DNA of 64,000 bases from Anaeroglomus sp964630775 (GTDB lineage Bacteria; Planctomycetota; Phycisphaerae; Sedimentisphaerales; Anaerohalosphaeraceae): the NCBI GenBank assembly GCA_964630775.1, contig CAZVYY010000004.1:1-64000 (forward strand), in the 5' to 3' direction. The position numbers and the translations under genes are program-made. Shown in pieces: positions 48,323-57,611 of this stretch. Below the pieces are notes generated by a model that saw nothing but the letters and a program-made list of their open reading frames with translations, was not told the DNA's origin and did not search any database. How positions within the stretch are numbered: the stretch's first letter is position 1; every line of letters starts with the position of its first letter.

Positions 48323-49315
48323 CTATATTCTGGCTGGAGGGGACACCACCCGCCGACGAAGTTTCAAACGACGGATAACAAAGGAAATCGCATGACAGCC
48401 GGCGGCGGTCAGTCCGGGAAACGCTGCAAGCAAACTCATCCAGACACGATACCACACAGGATATAACCGGGGAAATTCCCTTAACAGGCGGCGGGCATCT
48501 TCGCCCCTGGCCTCAAATAGCAGACTTCGAATCCACACTCGGGTATATTTTTGAGCCACAGGCACGAAAGCCTGCTGCCGTCCGGCCTGGCCGGATAATT
48601 CGAGATGGCGCCGGATGGGATTGATATAGTCTGCAACCTCGCCCATCTTTTTTGTACAGCTTCCGGCCACTCCAACATGGTAGATGGCTGTCGGTTCATC
48701 GACAAAACCAACTTGCGGATGGCGATAGGCAATTCGCCACCACAAATCCAGGTCTTCTCCTCGTGCAACCCCGACGGCAAAAAGCCCCGCTTCCATCAGA
48801 ATGCGTCGCTGAATGATCATGGTGTCAGAACACCCCCCCATCTCTTTTTGGCAGCCGACGAGATAATCCTCCAGATACTGTTTTGCCCCCAATACTTGTT
48901 TTGCATACTGCGGGGTAATAAATGCCGCCTGCCGCTGTTCCAGACAGGAACAGGTCAGAAAATTGCCAGTGCTCCAGACCAGAAAAGGATTCTGCGACAG
49001 AAGTGTTCTGTGTTTTTCAAGATGATTCGGCAGCCATTCATCATCGGCATCGAGAAAAGCTATCCATTCGCCCGAAGCGGCCTGAATGCCGGCATTTCGG
49101 GCGGCGCTGACCCCGGCATTGGCCTGCTCAATCAGCCTGACCCGGCTGCCGAATTGACGCACAATTTCAGATGTATGATCGGTCGAGCCGTCATTGACAA
49201 CAATGACGTCCCGGGCCGGGGATGTCTGAGCCAGCACGCTGCGAATCGCCCGTTCAATATGACGGGCGGCATTGTAGGCCGGAATCACGACTGTAATGTG
49301 AAACGTGTTTTCCAT
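48323..49315 (-). CDS. GT2 family glycosyltransferase
   Basis: 330 residues with the GT-A start VVIPAYNAARHIERAIRSVL, VVNDGSTDHT, NAGVSAARNAGI and the metal motif FLDADDEWLP (about 91-100), then EDLDLWWRIAY (catalytic acidic residue). The C-terminal 60 residues are basic and helical, suggesting membrane association. Closest in pattern to the three GT2 genes upstream on the same strand (49358, 50320, 51264); the set looks like a gene family expanded in place. Acceptor unknown. Confidence 0.9.
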   Translation of the reverse strand: MENTFHITVVIPAYNAARHIERAIRSVLAQTSPARDVIVVNDGSTDHTSEIVRQFGSRVRLIEQANAGVSAARNAGIQAASGEWIAFLDADDEWLPNHLEKHRTLLSQNPFLVWSTGNFLTCSCLEQRQAAFITPQYAKQVLGAKQYLEDYLVGCQKEMGGCSDTMIIQRRILMEAGLFAVGVARGEDLDLWWRIAYRHPQVGFVDEPTAIYHVGVAGSCTKKMGEVADYINPIRRHLELSGQAGRQQAFVPVAQKYTRVWIRSLLFEARGEDARRLLREFPRLYPVWYRVWMSLLAAFPGLTAAGCHAISFVIRRLKLRRRVVSPPARI

Positions 49316-49357
49316 TATTCAGACTGCTGAGTTCATCGAGACATCGATATTATCCTG

Positions 49358-50320
49358 TTATTTGATCATCGACCGCACTTTGGGTTCAAGCCAGCACTTG
49401 AAGCGGACCCAGTACGGCAAGATCCAGCTCAGACGCAAAGCCCATTGACATTGCCGCCAGGCCGGTGCGAATTCTTTCATTAACGGATGTAATTGAATCA
49501 GTTTCAGGGCATCCTCTTTGTAGCCATTTCGGGCCTTGTGATAAGCTGTCCGCAGAGCCAAACGGGCCAGAACACGCCGGGCCAGAGGGTTCTTTTCCGG
49601 CGGACAGTCTGCCAGCAGAATATCCGGATCGACAAGCATCGGAGGCAAAGCAAAGGCATAATGTCCGGTCAGTTCGCTGTGCTGTCGATTATACTGGGCG
49701 GTCGGCTGTCCGCCAACCAGCATAAACGCGGTATTAAAAATGACTTTGGCGAAAAATATCAAATCTTCCCCGTATTTACAGCCTTTCTCATAAAAGCCGT
49801 ATCTGCGGGCGATGTCGGTTTTGATTAACGTTGTATTCACATGAAACAGGACAATAAACGCCTCAACCCATTCCGGGTTTTCATTGCCATGGAGCGTGTA
49901 TATGCCGGGCTGGATGCCTCGCTCAAGCCATTGAGTCTGACTGCTGATCTGTCGGGGCCACTGATAATACATCGTCCCCACCATGGCAGCATTATTTTGT
50001 GTAATCGCATCCAGGGCGGTCTTTAAATGCTCAGGATACCACAGGTCATCGGCATCCAGAAACGCAACATAATCCGCCGTGGCTGCTCGAACGCCGGTGT
50101 TGCGTGCCGCACCGGGGCCGGCATTGGGCTGCTGGATCAATTCAATTCGCGGATCCTGGGCCTTCAGCCGCCGGACGATATCGACACCGCCATCGGTTGA
50201 ACCATCATCCACCACAATCAGGCGCCAGTCGGTCACCGTCTGGGATTGAACCGAACGAACGGCCTGTTCAATCGTTGCCTGTTTATTATACAGCGGGATG
50301 ATAATGTCCACGGATGCCAT
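49358..50320 (-). CDS. GT2 family glycosyltransferase
   Basis: 320 residues: DIIIPLYNKQATIEQAVRSV, VVDDGSTDGG, NAGPGAARNTGV, FLDADDLWYPEH (about 90-101) and a later YGEDLIFFAK acidic site. The start forms TAATG with the stop of the upstream GT2 gene, so translation is coupled. It differs from its three neighbours in the N-terminal LYNK form and lacks their ...YNAA... start, so it may add a different sugar. Weakly hydrophobic C-terminal helix. Confidence 0.9.
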   Translation of the reverse strand: MASVDIIIPLYNKQATIEQAVRSVQSQTVTDWRLIVVDDGSTDGGVDIVRRLKAQDPRIELIQQPNAGPGAARNTGVRAATADYVAFLDADDLWYPEHLKTALDAITQNNAAMVGTMYYQWPRQISSQTQWLERGIQPGIYTLHGNENPEWVEAFIVLFHVNTTLIKTDIARRYGFYEKGCKYGEDLIFFAKVIFNTAFMLVGGQPTAQYNRQHSELTGHYAFALPPMLVDPDILLADCPPEKNPLARRVLARLALRTAYHKARNGYKEDALKLIQLHPLMKEFAPAWRQCQWALRLSWILPYWVRFKCWLEPKVRSMIK

Positions 50321-51270
50321 TAACTGTCCCGATCCTGATGTTTTCGTTTTTCATTCCATTGCCACAGCGACGGACAGAATGAGCCGATATAGGACGTCGC
50401 CATGCAATAAAATCCCAGCAAAAACCCAAATTTTCGCAATAATCGCCTGGCCGGCCTGGTTTTGCCTGCCATCAGCAGCCTGTATATCCAGTATCCCAGA
50501 ATGGTTTTCAGGCAATAATCATAGCCCTGCGGATAATCCGCTTTTTTCGCCAGATCCAAATGCCGTTCTAAAAAAACCTCGACCTCATTTGAATCCGGAA
50601 CGGCTTGCATGGCACTGTCGGGCACCTGGATATGATACACCGCTATCGGTTCAGGAATGAATCCAAGGCGTAATCCCAGATAGCCCAGCTTCAGCCATAG
50701 ATCTTCATCTTCGATGATTCGCTGGCCTTCCGCAAACAGACCTGCCGCAAGCAGTTTATCCTTGCGAACCAATACGGCATCGATGTGGCCGGACGACCGC
50801 AGTGCATACGCCTGAAAAAAAGAGTCAAAGGTTTGCGTCGGCCCCAGCAGCCTGATTACATCAGACCGCTTATTGTCCTTCAATGCCGGATATGTCTTAT
50901 GCCCCTGATTGCAGCGGCAATACAGAAAATTGCCCGTCACCCAGCTTAAGTCCTTCTGCTGTTCAAGCAGCTCGCATTGCAGACGCAGTCGGTCCGGGAG
51001 CCATTCATCATCCGCATCGAGAAATGCGATCCAGTCGCCTTTGGCTGCGCGAATTCCCGCATTACGGGCGGCGCTGACTCCGGCATTGGCCTGACAAATC
51101 AATTTCACTTTCGCGTCAAATCGACCCGCAATTTCAATCGTATTGTCGGTCGAACCGTCATCCACAATAATAATCTCATCGGCCGGACGGGTCTGAACCA
51201 GGACACTGTGTATTGCACGTTCAAGATAAGGGGCGGCATTATAGGCGGGGATGATGACGCTGATCACCAT
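50320..51270 (-). CDS. GT2 family glycosyltransferase
   Basis: 316 residues: SVIIPAYNAAPYLERAIHSVLVQ, IVDDGSTDNT, NAGVSAARNAGIRAAKGDWIAF-type block, LDADDEWLPDR and EDEDLWLKLGY. GGAG lies 8 bases before the ATG. It overlaps the next gene upstream (51264) by 7 bp and the downstream one by 1 bp. It is the closest relative of the 48323 gene by eye. It adds a sugar in a surface glycan pathway; specificity unknown. Confidence 0.9.
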   Translation of the reverse strand: MVISVIIPAYNAAPYLERAIHSVLVQTRPADEIIIVDDGSTDNTIEIAGRFDAKVKLICQANAGVSAARNAGIRAAKGDWIAFLDADDEWLPDRLRLQCELLEQQKDLSWVTGNFLYCRCNQGHKTYPALKDNKRSDVIRLLGPTQTFDSFFQAYALRSSGHIDAVLVRKDKLLAAGLFAEGQRIIEDEDLWLKLGYLGLRLGFIPEPIAVYHIQVPDSAMQAVPDSNEVEVFLERHLDLAKKADYPQGYDYCLKTILGYWIYRLLMAGKTRPARRLLRKFGFLLGFYCMATSYIGSFCPSLWQWNEKRKHQDRDS

Positions 51271-52220
51271 GGAATGCTTCTCCTGCGGCCGATGGTCTTG
51301 AGGCAGTCTTTGCTTTTCAGATAAAAATCGACCAGGCTGCCTGCCCAGGGCAGTTTTATACGCCAGAATATTTCCCGACAGAATCGCACTGGAACAATCG
51401 GCTCAAATCGCGTCAACAAGTCCTTTGCCTGGGTAAATTGTCCCTGCTCAACGAGCTCGCGAATCCAATCCTGAAGCATTTTGGAGGCACAAGCCAGATA
51501 TGCCTGTTTTCTGCCCGCCTGCTGTGACAGTTGAATATGCCGCTCGATGTGATCAATCATAAACTGATAATGAATATTGACCTTGGTTGAACTGTTTGGT
51601 GTATCGCGGTGATAGACGGCCAAAGGTGTCGAAACATATCCGACGCGCGGATAAAGATAGGCGATTCGAAACCACAAATCGGTATCCTGCCCCCGCTTCA
51701 TCCCCGGCACAAAAAGACCCGCGCGATATATCACATCCCGTTTGATTAATAACGTGATAGTGCTTGCAAAATATCCAAAACAATAGGCTATAAGATAATC
51801 ATCAAAAATGCAATTATTGGCTGTGTGATGCGGAAGCATGGGCTTTTTAAAAATACGTTCTGAATAGGCTGAATACATATTGCAATAAACCCAAACTAAA
51901 TCGGGATTAGCCCGTAAAAGTGCCTCCTGTAATCGAAGTTTCTCCGGGAACCATTCATCGTCGGCGTCCAGAAACGCAATCCAGTCGCCCGAGGCTGCTT
52001 CAATTCCCGTATTGCGAGCCACACTGGAGCCCGCATTGGCCTGCCGAATTACCTGAATACGTTTGTCAATGCCCCCGGCAATCTCGGCCGTATTATCTCC
52101 GGAACCGTCATCCACGACAATAATTTCATCGGCCGGATGCGTCTGGGCAAGCACGCTTCGCACCGTTCGTTCGATAGTTGCCGCTGCATTATAGGCCGCG
52201 ATGATAACGCTGATTTTCAT
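51264..52220 (-). CDS. GT2 family glycosyltransferase
   Basis: 318 residues: SVIIAAYNAAATIERTVRSVL, VVDDGSGDNT, NAGSSVARNTGIEA, LDADDEWFPEK and GQDTDLWFRIAYLYP. It is the first of four consecutive GT2 genes and starts 15 bp after the rseP stop, so it is likely in the dxr-rseP transcript. The C-terminal region has a short hydrophobic, membrane-facing helix. All GT-A motifs are intact. Confidence 0.9.
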   Translation of the reverse strand: MKISVIIAAYNAAATIERTVRSVLAQTHPADEIIVVDDGSGDNTAEIAGGIDKRIQVIRQANAGSSVARNTGIEAASGDWIAFLDADDEWFPEKLRLQEALLRANPDLVWVYCNMYSAYSERIFKKPMLPHHTANNCIFDDYLIAYCFGYFASTITLLIKRDVIYRAGLFVPGMKRGQDTDLWFRIAYLYPRVGYVSTPLAVYHRDTPNSSTKVNIHYQFMIDHIERHIQLSQQAGRKQAYLACASKMLQDWIRELVEQGQFTQAKDLLTRFEPIVPVRFCREIFWRIKLPWAGSLVDFYLKSKDCLKTIGRRRSIPW

Positions 52221-52235
52221 ATCCTGTCAGCCGAC

Positions 52236-54347
52236 TTATCTGCCGGGCAAGACCCAGCGCAGGATGTCATTATAGGTCACCCACAGAAATACACTCAACA
52301 ACAAAATCAGCCCGATCCAGGTGATAATTTCCTGGGTTTTCTGGGCCAGGGGAACACCGCGAATCTTTTCAATAATCAGCAGGACAATCAGACCGCCATC
52401 GACAATCGGCAGCGGCAGCAGGTTCATGACAACAAGACATGAACTGACCAGCCCCAGGAAATTCAGCAGATCCAGAATCCCCTGTCCGGCCATTCGGTAA
52501 CTGATGGATGCAATTCCCACAGGACCGCTGAGCGAAGACGCCGGCACCGTGTCGGTAAACAAGCCAATCAAGGTCATCACGGACTGCATAATATACTGTT
52601 TGGTGCGTTTGACACCCCAGACAACAGCTGTGCCGGGATTGGAAGCCTTAAACGTTTCCCGCAATGTCTCAAATTGCATGACATCCGCCGCACGCAGTGT
52701 TGAGCTGATATGCATCGCGTCCTGTTCCGGCACATCCAGCCCCGTGCCGCCGCCATCCTGGCCCGAACGATAATCAATACTGATATGCTGCCCGCTGTTC
52801 TTGCGAATCAGTGCAATCACATCATAAAAACTCTGCACCGGCTGCCCATCCACCGCTGTAAGAATTGCTCCCGAAGGAATACCAAGAGCACCTGGACCAG
52901 TCGATGAGTAAATCGTCTGCGCCACTACGGCATGTTCCATATCCAGTTCCACCTCGATTCCCAGGGTAGCGCGTCCTTTATTCCCTGAACGAACTTTAGG
53001 CTGCACCTTCAGTGTTTCAGTAACTTCACGCCCCTCGGCGTTTGTCCGCAAGACAACCATTTCGAGGTCTTTATCCTTATAAGCGGTCGTTTTGTCGCGG
53101 AGGTCTTTGTAAGTGGGATTTTCAATATCGGCAATCTTGAGAATAATATCGCCTTTCTGCAGCCCGCCTTTGCCGGTCTCGTATAAAACATCCTTGACTT
53201 TCAAACGAGGCACCATGGAGTAAATATGGGCCAGATCAAACTCGTTCTGGAAATTGGGCAGCAGAGGGCCGCATAGTAACGACATTTCGACTTCGACTGT
53301 CGTCGGGGCACTGCCGGCCGGATATGTTCGAGATACGGTAAATACAATCTTGGGATTTAACGACGAAGCGATCTGCTGGTCGAACTGCCATGCCTTGGTA
53401 AGCGGTTTTCCATTAATCGCGGTAATCGTGTCGCCGGGACGAAATCCCGATTGTTTATATAAATAGTCAATATCTTCCGGATTTTTGATCTCGGGGCTGA
53501 TGGTTAATGTCGTCGGCTGACCAATCCCAAAGGCTCGGATGCCGGTGGTATCGTTAACCATCTTGGCCGCGACAAGCTGGGTTTCAAATTCAGGACTGCC
53601 GGCCCGATCAACCTTGATTTTGACGCCGCGGTCTTTATCCGACAAAGCCGCAGAAAGAATGACCGTTGTAAAATCAATAAATTTTTCATCCTCAATTTCA
53701 ACGATACGATCCCCAGCCTTAAGCCCGGCCACATCAGCCGGGGAACCGGGGATAACATTACCCACCACCGCTGGCATCAGCTCCAATCCATGCAGGAATA
53801 AGGCCATAAATAAAATCATCGCACCGATAGCATTAAATGCGACACCGCCGGCCACCACGACAATGCGCTGCCAGATGGGTTTGTTCAGAAAAGACCTTGG
53901 ATCGTCGGATTTTTCCACCGGGCCGGAGTCGGACTGACCCAGCATTTTCACAAAGCCTCCGAAAGGCACCGCACCGATACAATATTCCGTATCGGAATCC
54001 CCTTCTTCAAGAGTTTCAGTCGCCCCGGACTGAGGCAGCAGGCGAAAACGGAAGCCTTTCTTGGTTTTTCGGATGCCAAGCAGAATGGGCGGAAAGCCGA
54101 TCGAAAACATCTCGACTTTGATGCCGCAAAACTTGGCCATCAAAAAGTGCCCCAGTTCATGAATCATCACCACGGCACCAAAACCCACCAGCACCAGAAG
54201 AATTTTCCAGGTCATCGCCGGATGCTGCATTACAAGATACAGGATGCCTGCAACAATAATCAGAACCAGAAACACATTAAAAATCTTGTCCATTTGACTT
54301 TTCTGGACGGGTTGAGTCTGGTTCTGTGTTGGTTTTTGTTCCGTCAT
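52236..54347 (-). CDS. rseP: site-2 zinc metalloprotease, RseP family, with four PDZ-like repeats
   Basis: 703 residues (E. coli RseP is 450). GGAG precedes the ATG. A hydrophilic N-terminus and an extra first helix (about 21-41) precede the catalytic HELGH (63-67), followed by the FSIGFPPILL membrane-loop. PDZ-like units lie near 190 (VIPGSPADVAGLKAGDRI), 299 (GFRPGDTITAINGKPL), 391 (GGLQKGDIILKIADI) and 489 (SGAILTAVDGQPV). The second catalytic motif NLLPLPIVDGG is near 639. It cleaves membrane proteins inside the bilayer, typically releasing a sigma factor from its anti-sigma. The neighbour dxr is the classic genomic partner. Confidence 0.95.
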   Translation of the reverse strand: MTEQKPTQNQTQPVQKSQMDKIFNVFLVLIIVAGILYLVMQHPAMTWKILLVLVGFGAVVMIHELGHFLMAKFCGIKVEMFSIGFPPILLGIRKTKKGFRFRLLPQSGATETLEEGDSDTEYCIGAVPFGGFVKMLGQSDSGPVEKSDDPRSFLNKPIWQRIVVVAGGVAFNAIGAMILFMALFLHGLELMPAVVGNVIPGSPADVAGLKAGDRIVEIEDEKFIDFTTVILSAALSDKDRGVKIKVDRAGSPEFETQLVAAKMVNDTTGIRAFGIGQPTTLTISPEIKNPEDIDYLYKQSGFRPGDTITAINGKPLTKAWQFDQQIASSLNPKIVFTVSRTYPAGSAPTTVEVEMSLLCGPLLPNFQNEFDLAHIYSMVPRLKVKDVLYETGKGGLQKGDIILKIADIENPTYKDLRDKTTAYKDKDLEMVVLRTNAEGREVTETLKVQPKVRSGNKGRATLGIEVELDMEHAVVAQTIYSSTGPGALGIPSGAILTAVDGQPVQSFYDVIALIRKNSGQHISIDYRSGQDGGGTGLDVPEQDAMHISSTLRAADVMQFETLRETFKASNPGTAVVWGVKRTKQYIMQSVMTLIGLFTDTVPASSLSGPVGIASISYRMAGQGILDLLNFLGLVSSCLVVMNLLPLPIVDGGLIVLLIIEKIRGVPLAQKTQEIITWIGLILLLSVFLWVTYNDILRWVLPGR

Positions 54348-54380
54348 GCTAATTTCTCCAAATATATGCCATCTCTGAGG

Positions 54381-55553
54381 TTATACCATCAGTTGCCGGC
54401 GGTTTTTCAATACCTGTTCCACTTCAGCTCTTGCCCAGCGATCCACATCGATCAGCTCTTCAAGCCCCAATCCCTGCCTGACGGTATGAACCTGCAGGCA
54501 ATGTTCGACCAATTCGAGAATAGTTCCAAGCCGCATCCGACCCGATAAAAACTGCTCCACCGCCGCTTCATTGGCAGCATTGAATACCGCGGGAGCCGAT
54601 CCCCCTACGCGGGCAGCCTCAAATCCCAGATCCAGCGAACGGAAAATCGACCGATTGGGCAATTCAAAGGTTAATTTGCCTAAATGTGCTAAATCCAATC
54701 CCCTGGCGATTCCCGGAACACGTTTAGGATAGGTTAATGCATACTGAATCGGAGTTTTCATATCCGGAGTACCCAGTTGTGCAATAACCGAGCCATCGAC
54801 ATATTCCACCATCGAATGAACAATGGACTCCGGATGGACCAGAACGTCCACTTTTTCGGGCGGTGTTTCAAACAGACGCACAGCCTCGATGACCTCCAGG
54901 GCCTTGTTCATCATAGTCGCTGAATCTATCGTAATCTTCGGCCCCATCGCCCATGTCGGGTGTGCCAGTGCCTGCTCTTTGGTGGCATTGGCAAAGGTTT
55001 CTGCGGTTGCTTTGCGGAAAGGGCCTCCGGAGGCTGTCAAAATAATCTTTTTGACCTCACTGGCCTTGCCTGCCTGGAGCGATTGGAAAATGGCCGAATG
55101 CTCACTATCGACAGGGAGAATTGTCGCACTATGCCGGCGAGCTGTTTCCATAAGTATCTGGCCAGCAATGACTAACGGTTCTTTGTTGGCGATCGCCAGG
55201 ATTTTCCCGGCCTGTGCCGCCGCCATCACCGCAGGTAATCCCGCCGCACCAACCACACCAAACAACACAATATCGACCTCTGGCATTTTAGCAATATCAA
55301 CCAAGGCCCCAGCGCCGGTCAGAATGGTACCCGAAAATCGATTTTTCAGGTAATCTACTCCGGCAGTGCCTATTGAGTTCGTCAGCGCAGCAACAGCAGG
55401 ACGAAATCGACTGACTTGTGTGGCCAGTATTTCGACTTTACTATGTGCTGTCAGCGCAAAGACTTCGTATTCCGGACCCAGAGCCTCGATTACACTCAAG
55501 GCACTTTGTCCAATCGAGCCGGTTGAACCCAAAATGGCGATTTTCTTAGTCAT
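54381..55553 (-). CDS. dxr: 1-deoxy-D-xylulose 5-phosphate reductoisomerase
   Basis: 390 residues, normal length. NADPH-binding ILGSTGSIGQSAL at the N-terminus, ANKEPLV, the metal/substrate motif PVDSEHSAIFQ (about 150-160), LTASGGPFR and ATMMNKALEVIEA. It converts DXP to methylerythritol phosphate, the committed step of the non-mevalonate isoprenoid pathway, in the cytoplasm. It is upstream of rseP by 33 bp, a widely conserved order, and of the glycosyltransferases, which need polyprenyl carriers. The ribosome binding site is weak (GGA 4 bases before ATG). Confidence 0.97.
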   Translation of the reverse strand: MTKKIAILGSTGSIGQSALSVIEALGPEYEVFALTAHSKVEILATQVSRFRPAVAALTNSIGTAGVDYLKNRFSGTILTGAGALVDIAKMPEVDIVLFGVVGAAGLPAVMAAAQAGKILAIANKEPLVIAGQILMETARRHSATILPVDSEHSAIFQSLQAGKASEVKKIILTASGGPFRKATAETFANATKEQALAHPTWAMGPKITIDSATMMNKALEVIEAVRLFETPPEKVDVLVHPESIVHSMVEYVDGSVIAQLGTPDMKTPIQYALTYPKRVPGIARGLDLAHLGKLTFELPNRSIFRSLDLGFEAARVGGSAPAVFNAANEAAVEQFLSGRMRLGTILELVEHCLQVHTVRQGLGLEELIDVDRWARAEVEQVLKNRRQLMV

Positions 55554-55799
55554 ATATCCAATATTATTGCAGAGTTCCGTCAGTATCGCAGAAAAGGAAT
55601 CCCTGTCAAGCGAAAGCCCGCCCCCACTATTTTATTAATTCCGGGTCTATAAATGTTAATATAAAGAAAATAGTCTGCTTCTTTTATCGGGTAAAAAGGA
55701 GGGCTTTCGTTAAAAAAGTTCCCGCAACTCCGGAATAAGAAACATACAAAAACGCTATAGCATAAGTTTATATCATTTATTGGTGATAATTCATCCACA
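55554..55799. other. AT-rich intergenic region upstream of dxr
   Basis: This 246-bp gap separates the ABC permease stop from the dxr start (both minus). It is AT-rich with several TATA-like runs and must hold the dxr promoter. A 72-codon frame across it has no ribosome binding site or family and is not called. No clear terminator hairpin for the ABC operon is seen. Confidence 0.4.
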
Positions 55800-57611
55800 T
55801 CATAGGATTCGTTTTCTCAATCGTCGGCACGTCCACCAGACGAAGGCCCAGCCGATAATCACATAACCCAGCATGGTAAAGAACAACCAGAGATTGGCCG
55901 CCCACACATTGGAGGGTAAGGCGGAATTGATCCAAAAGTATCTTAACGGTTCCGACTCCCATTCGCTGTGAATTGTGGCCCCGACCACTGTAACACCCTG
56001 CACAAATGGATTGGTATCCATATAGATTTCAGCCAGATCATCGTCCACGCTCCCGCGTATGATATTGAAAAAGAATATACTGATAAAGGGTATTAATAAC
56101 CATATCACTGCCGCAAATGATATGTTCCAGATGACCGCAGTCGTTGTATGTCGGAAACGATGGCTGAAATAGACCCCCGTTCCCGTTAAAAACGCAATCA
56201 TTCCGATACTAAGCATCGTGATCTGAAGGAGAGCAACAGGATGAATCGTCCCTTTGGAGACAAACACCACCAGATGCAAGAACAAAAACATCCATGCAGG
56301 CAGACATCGCCGGATGCTGCCGATATATTTGGACCATACAATCTGCCGCTCTGTCAGCGGAGATGCCAGCAGGATCGTCCAGCTATTGCTTTCTTTTTCC
56401 GAGCTGATAGTCGTGGCCGGAATAACCAGAGTAAACAACATTCCAAGCCCCATAAACACACAGACATAGAACAGATGAGTTTCTTCCTGGCGAAGCGGCT
56501 TAAATGACATGCACGCCAATAAAATATAACTTAACAAGACAATCGCCAATCCGGCAAGAATCAGGCCGAACATCCATTTTTTGCGTTTGCCCAGCAGCGG
56601 TGCACTGCATTCTTTCCACAGGACCGGGTTGCCGGCCACCATGCGAAGCGGAATCTCCCGCGGCGAACGGTTGCGTCGCTGTTTTGCCTCGGATTGTGCC
56701 GCTCGGTCGCCGGCAATCTGGGCCAGGGCCGCCCTGCGCACCAGAATAAAGGCCAGGCCCAGCAATACCGCTGCCAGACAGAGCATGACGATTCCATTCA
56801 AAACCCAGTGATGCACGATTTGCTGGCCGATGCCGCCCGGCTCGATATAATGAATGCTATTGAAAATATAGGTCGCATAGGGATTGGTTGCATAGAAAAA
56901 GTTGAAGATAAACGGCTCTCCCAGTGTTTTGTCTAAATCGAAAATCTCAATCATAATAATAAAGAACAGGGCAGACAGGCCGAATATCGCCGCGACCGTC
57001 AGAATCGCTGCAATAATGGATACATAGGCACGCCGGCAGAAGATGGACCACAGCAGGCCAATCGAGCCGACCACCAGGGCCGTGGTAATCGTCAAATACA
57101 GACTGCTCAGGATATACATCCAGGGGATGCCGCCAAAGATACGGACAATCGCCAGCATCGGAACAGAAATCAGGACAAGCTGCAGCACAATCAAGAACTT
57201 GCTGAACAATTTACCCAGCACAATCTGGACACTGGTAATCGGCGTCGTCATCAGCACACCCAGTGTCCGGCTGTAAATTTCGTCGCTGATGGCGGTGCTC
57301 AGCGAGATGCCCAGGACGATCTGAGCGGCAACAAACTGAAACCAGACAATCAGAGTTGAAATAATCAACCCGGCCTCGGACATTCGCGATACCTGATAGA
57401 TTGGATTTGCATAACTGGTTCTATCAATTTGCTCCATCCATATCAGGACTACAAATAAAAGCAGCAGCAGCAGATACAGAGATCGCAGCACATAGGTTCG
57501 TTTGCGGCGGCTGGAGACGCGCATTTCCTTATCAAACACAGGACCGATCAGCCGCACGGGGTTGATTAACTTGACAGCAATTTCAATGATGTTATTCAAA
57601 ACCATTTTCAT
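55800..57611 (-). CDS. double-length ABC-2 type permease (third of three)
   Basis: 603 residues with about 12 membrane helices in two halves. The first half begins GPVFDKEMRVSSRRKRTYVLRS-type amphipathic interfacial helix then SRMSEAGLIIST, AISDEIYSRTLGVLMTTPIT; the second half begins NPVLWKECSAPLLGKRKKW and repeats TTISSEKESNSWTILLASPLTERQI. Both are ABC-2 transporter landmarks, so one chain supplies two permease units. Its ATG overlaps the stop of the previous permease (TGATG). It is the last gene of the ABC operon. It exports an unknown substrate. Confidence 0.85.
   Translation of the reverse strand: MKMVLNNIIEIAVKLINPVRLIGPVFDKEMRVSSRRKRTYVLRSLYLLLLLLFVVLIWMEQIDRTSYANPIYQVSRMSEAGLIISTLIVWFQFVAAQIVLGISLSTAISDEIYSRTLGVLMTTPITSVQIVLGKLFSKFLIVLQLVLISVPMLAIVRIFGGIPWMYILSSLYLTITTALVVGSIGLLWSIFCRRAYVSIIAAILTVAAIFGLSALFFIIMIEIFDLDKTLGEPFIFNFFYATNPYATYIFNSIHYIEPGGIGQQIVHHWVLNGIVMLCLAAVLLGLAFILVRRAALAQIAGDRAAQSEAKQRRNRSPREIPLRMVAGNPVLWKECSAPLLGKRKKWMFGLILAGLAIVLLSYILLACMSFKPLRQEETHLFYVCVFMGLGMLFTLVIPATTISSEKESNSWTILLASPLTERQIVWSKYIGSIRRCLPAWMFLFLHLVVFVSKGTIHPVALLQITMLSIGMIAFLTGTGVYFSHRFRHTTTAVIWNISFAAVIWLLIPFISIFFFNIIRGSVDDDLAEIYMDTNPFVQGVTVVGATIHSEWESEPLRYFWINSALPSNVWAANLWLFFTMLGYVIIGWAFVWWTCRRLRKRIL

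Noticed and set aside
55580..55798. 72-codon minus-strand frame upstream of dxr
   Set aside because: AT-rich intergenic composition, no ribosome binding site and no recognisable motif; it occupies the expected dxr promoter region.
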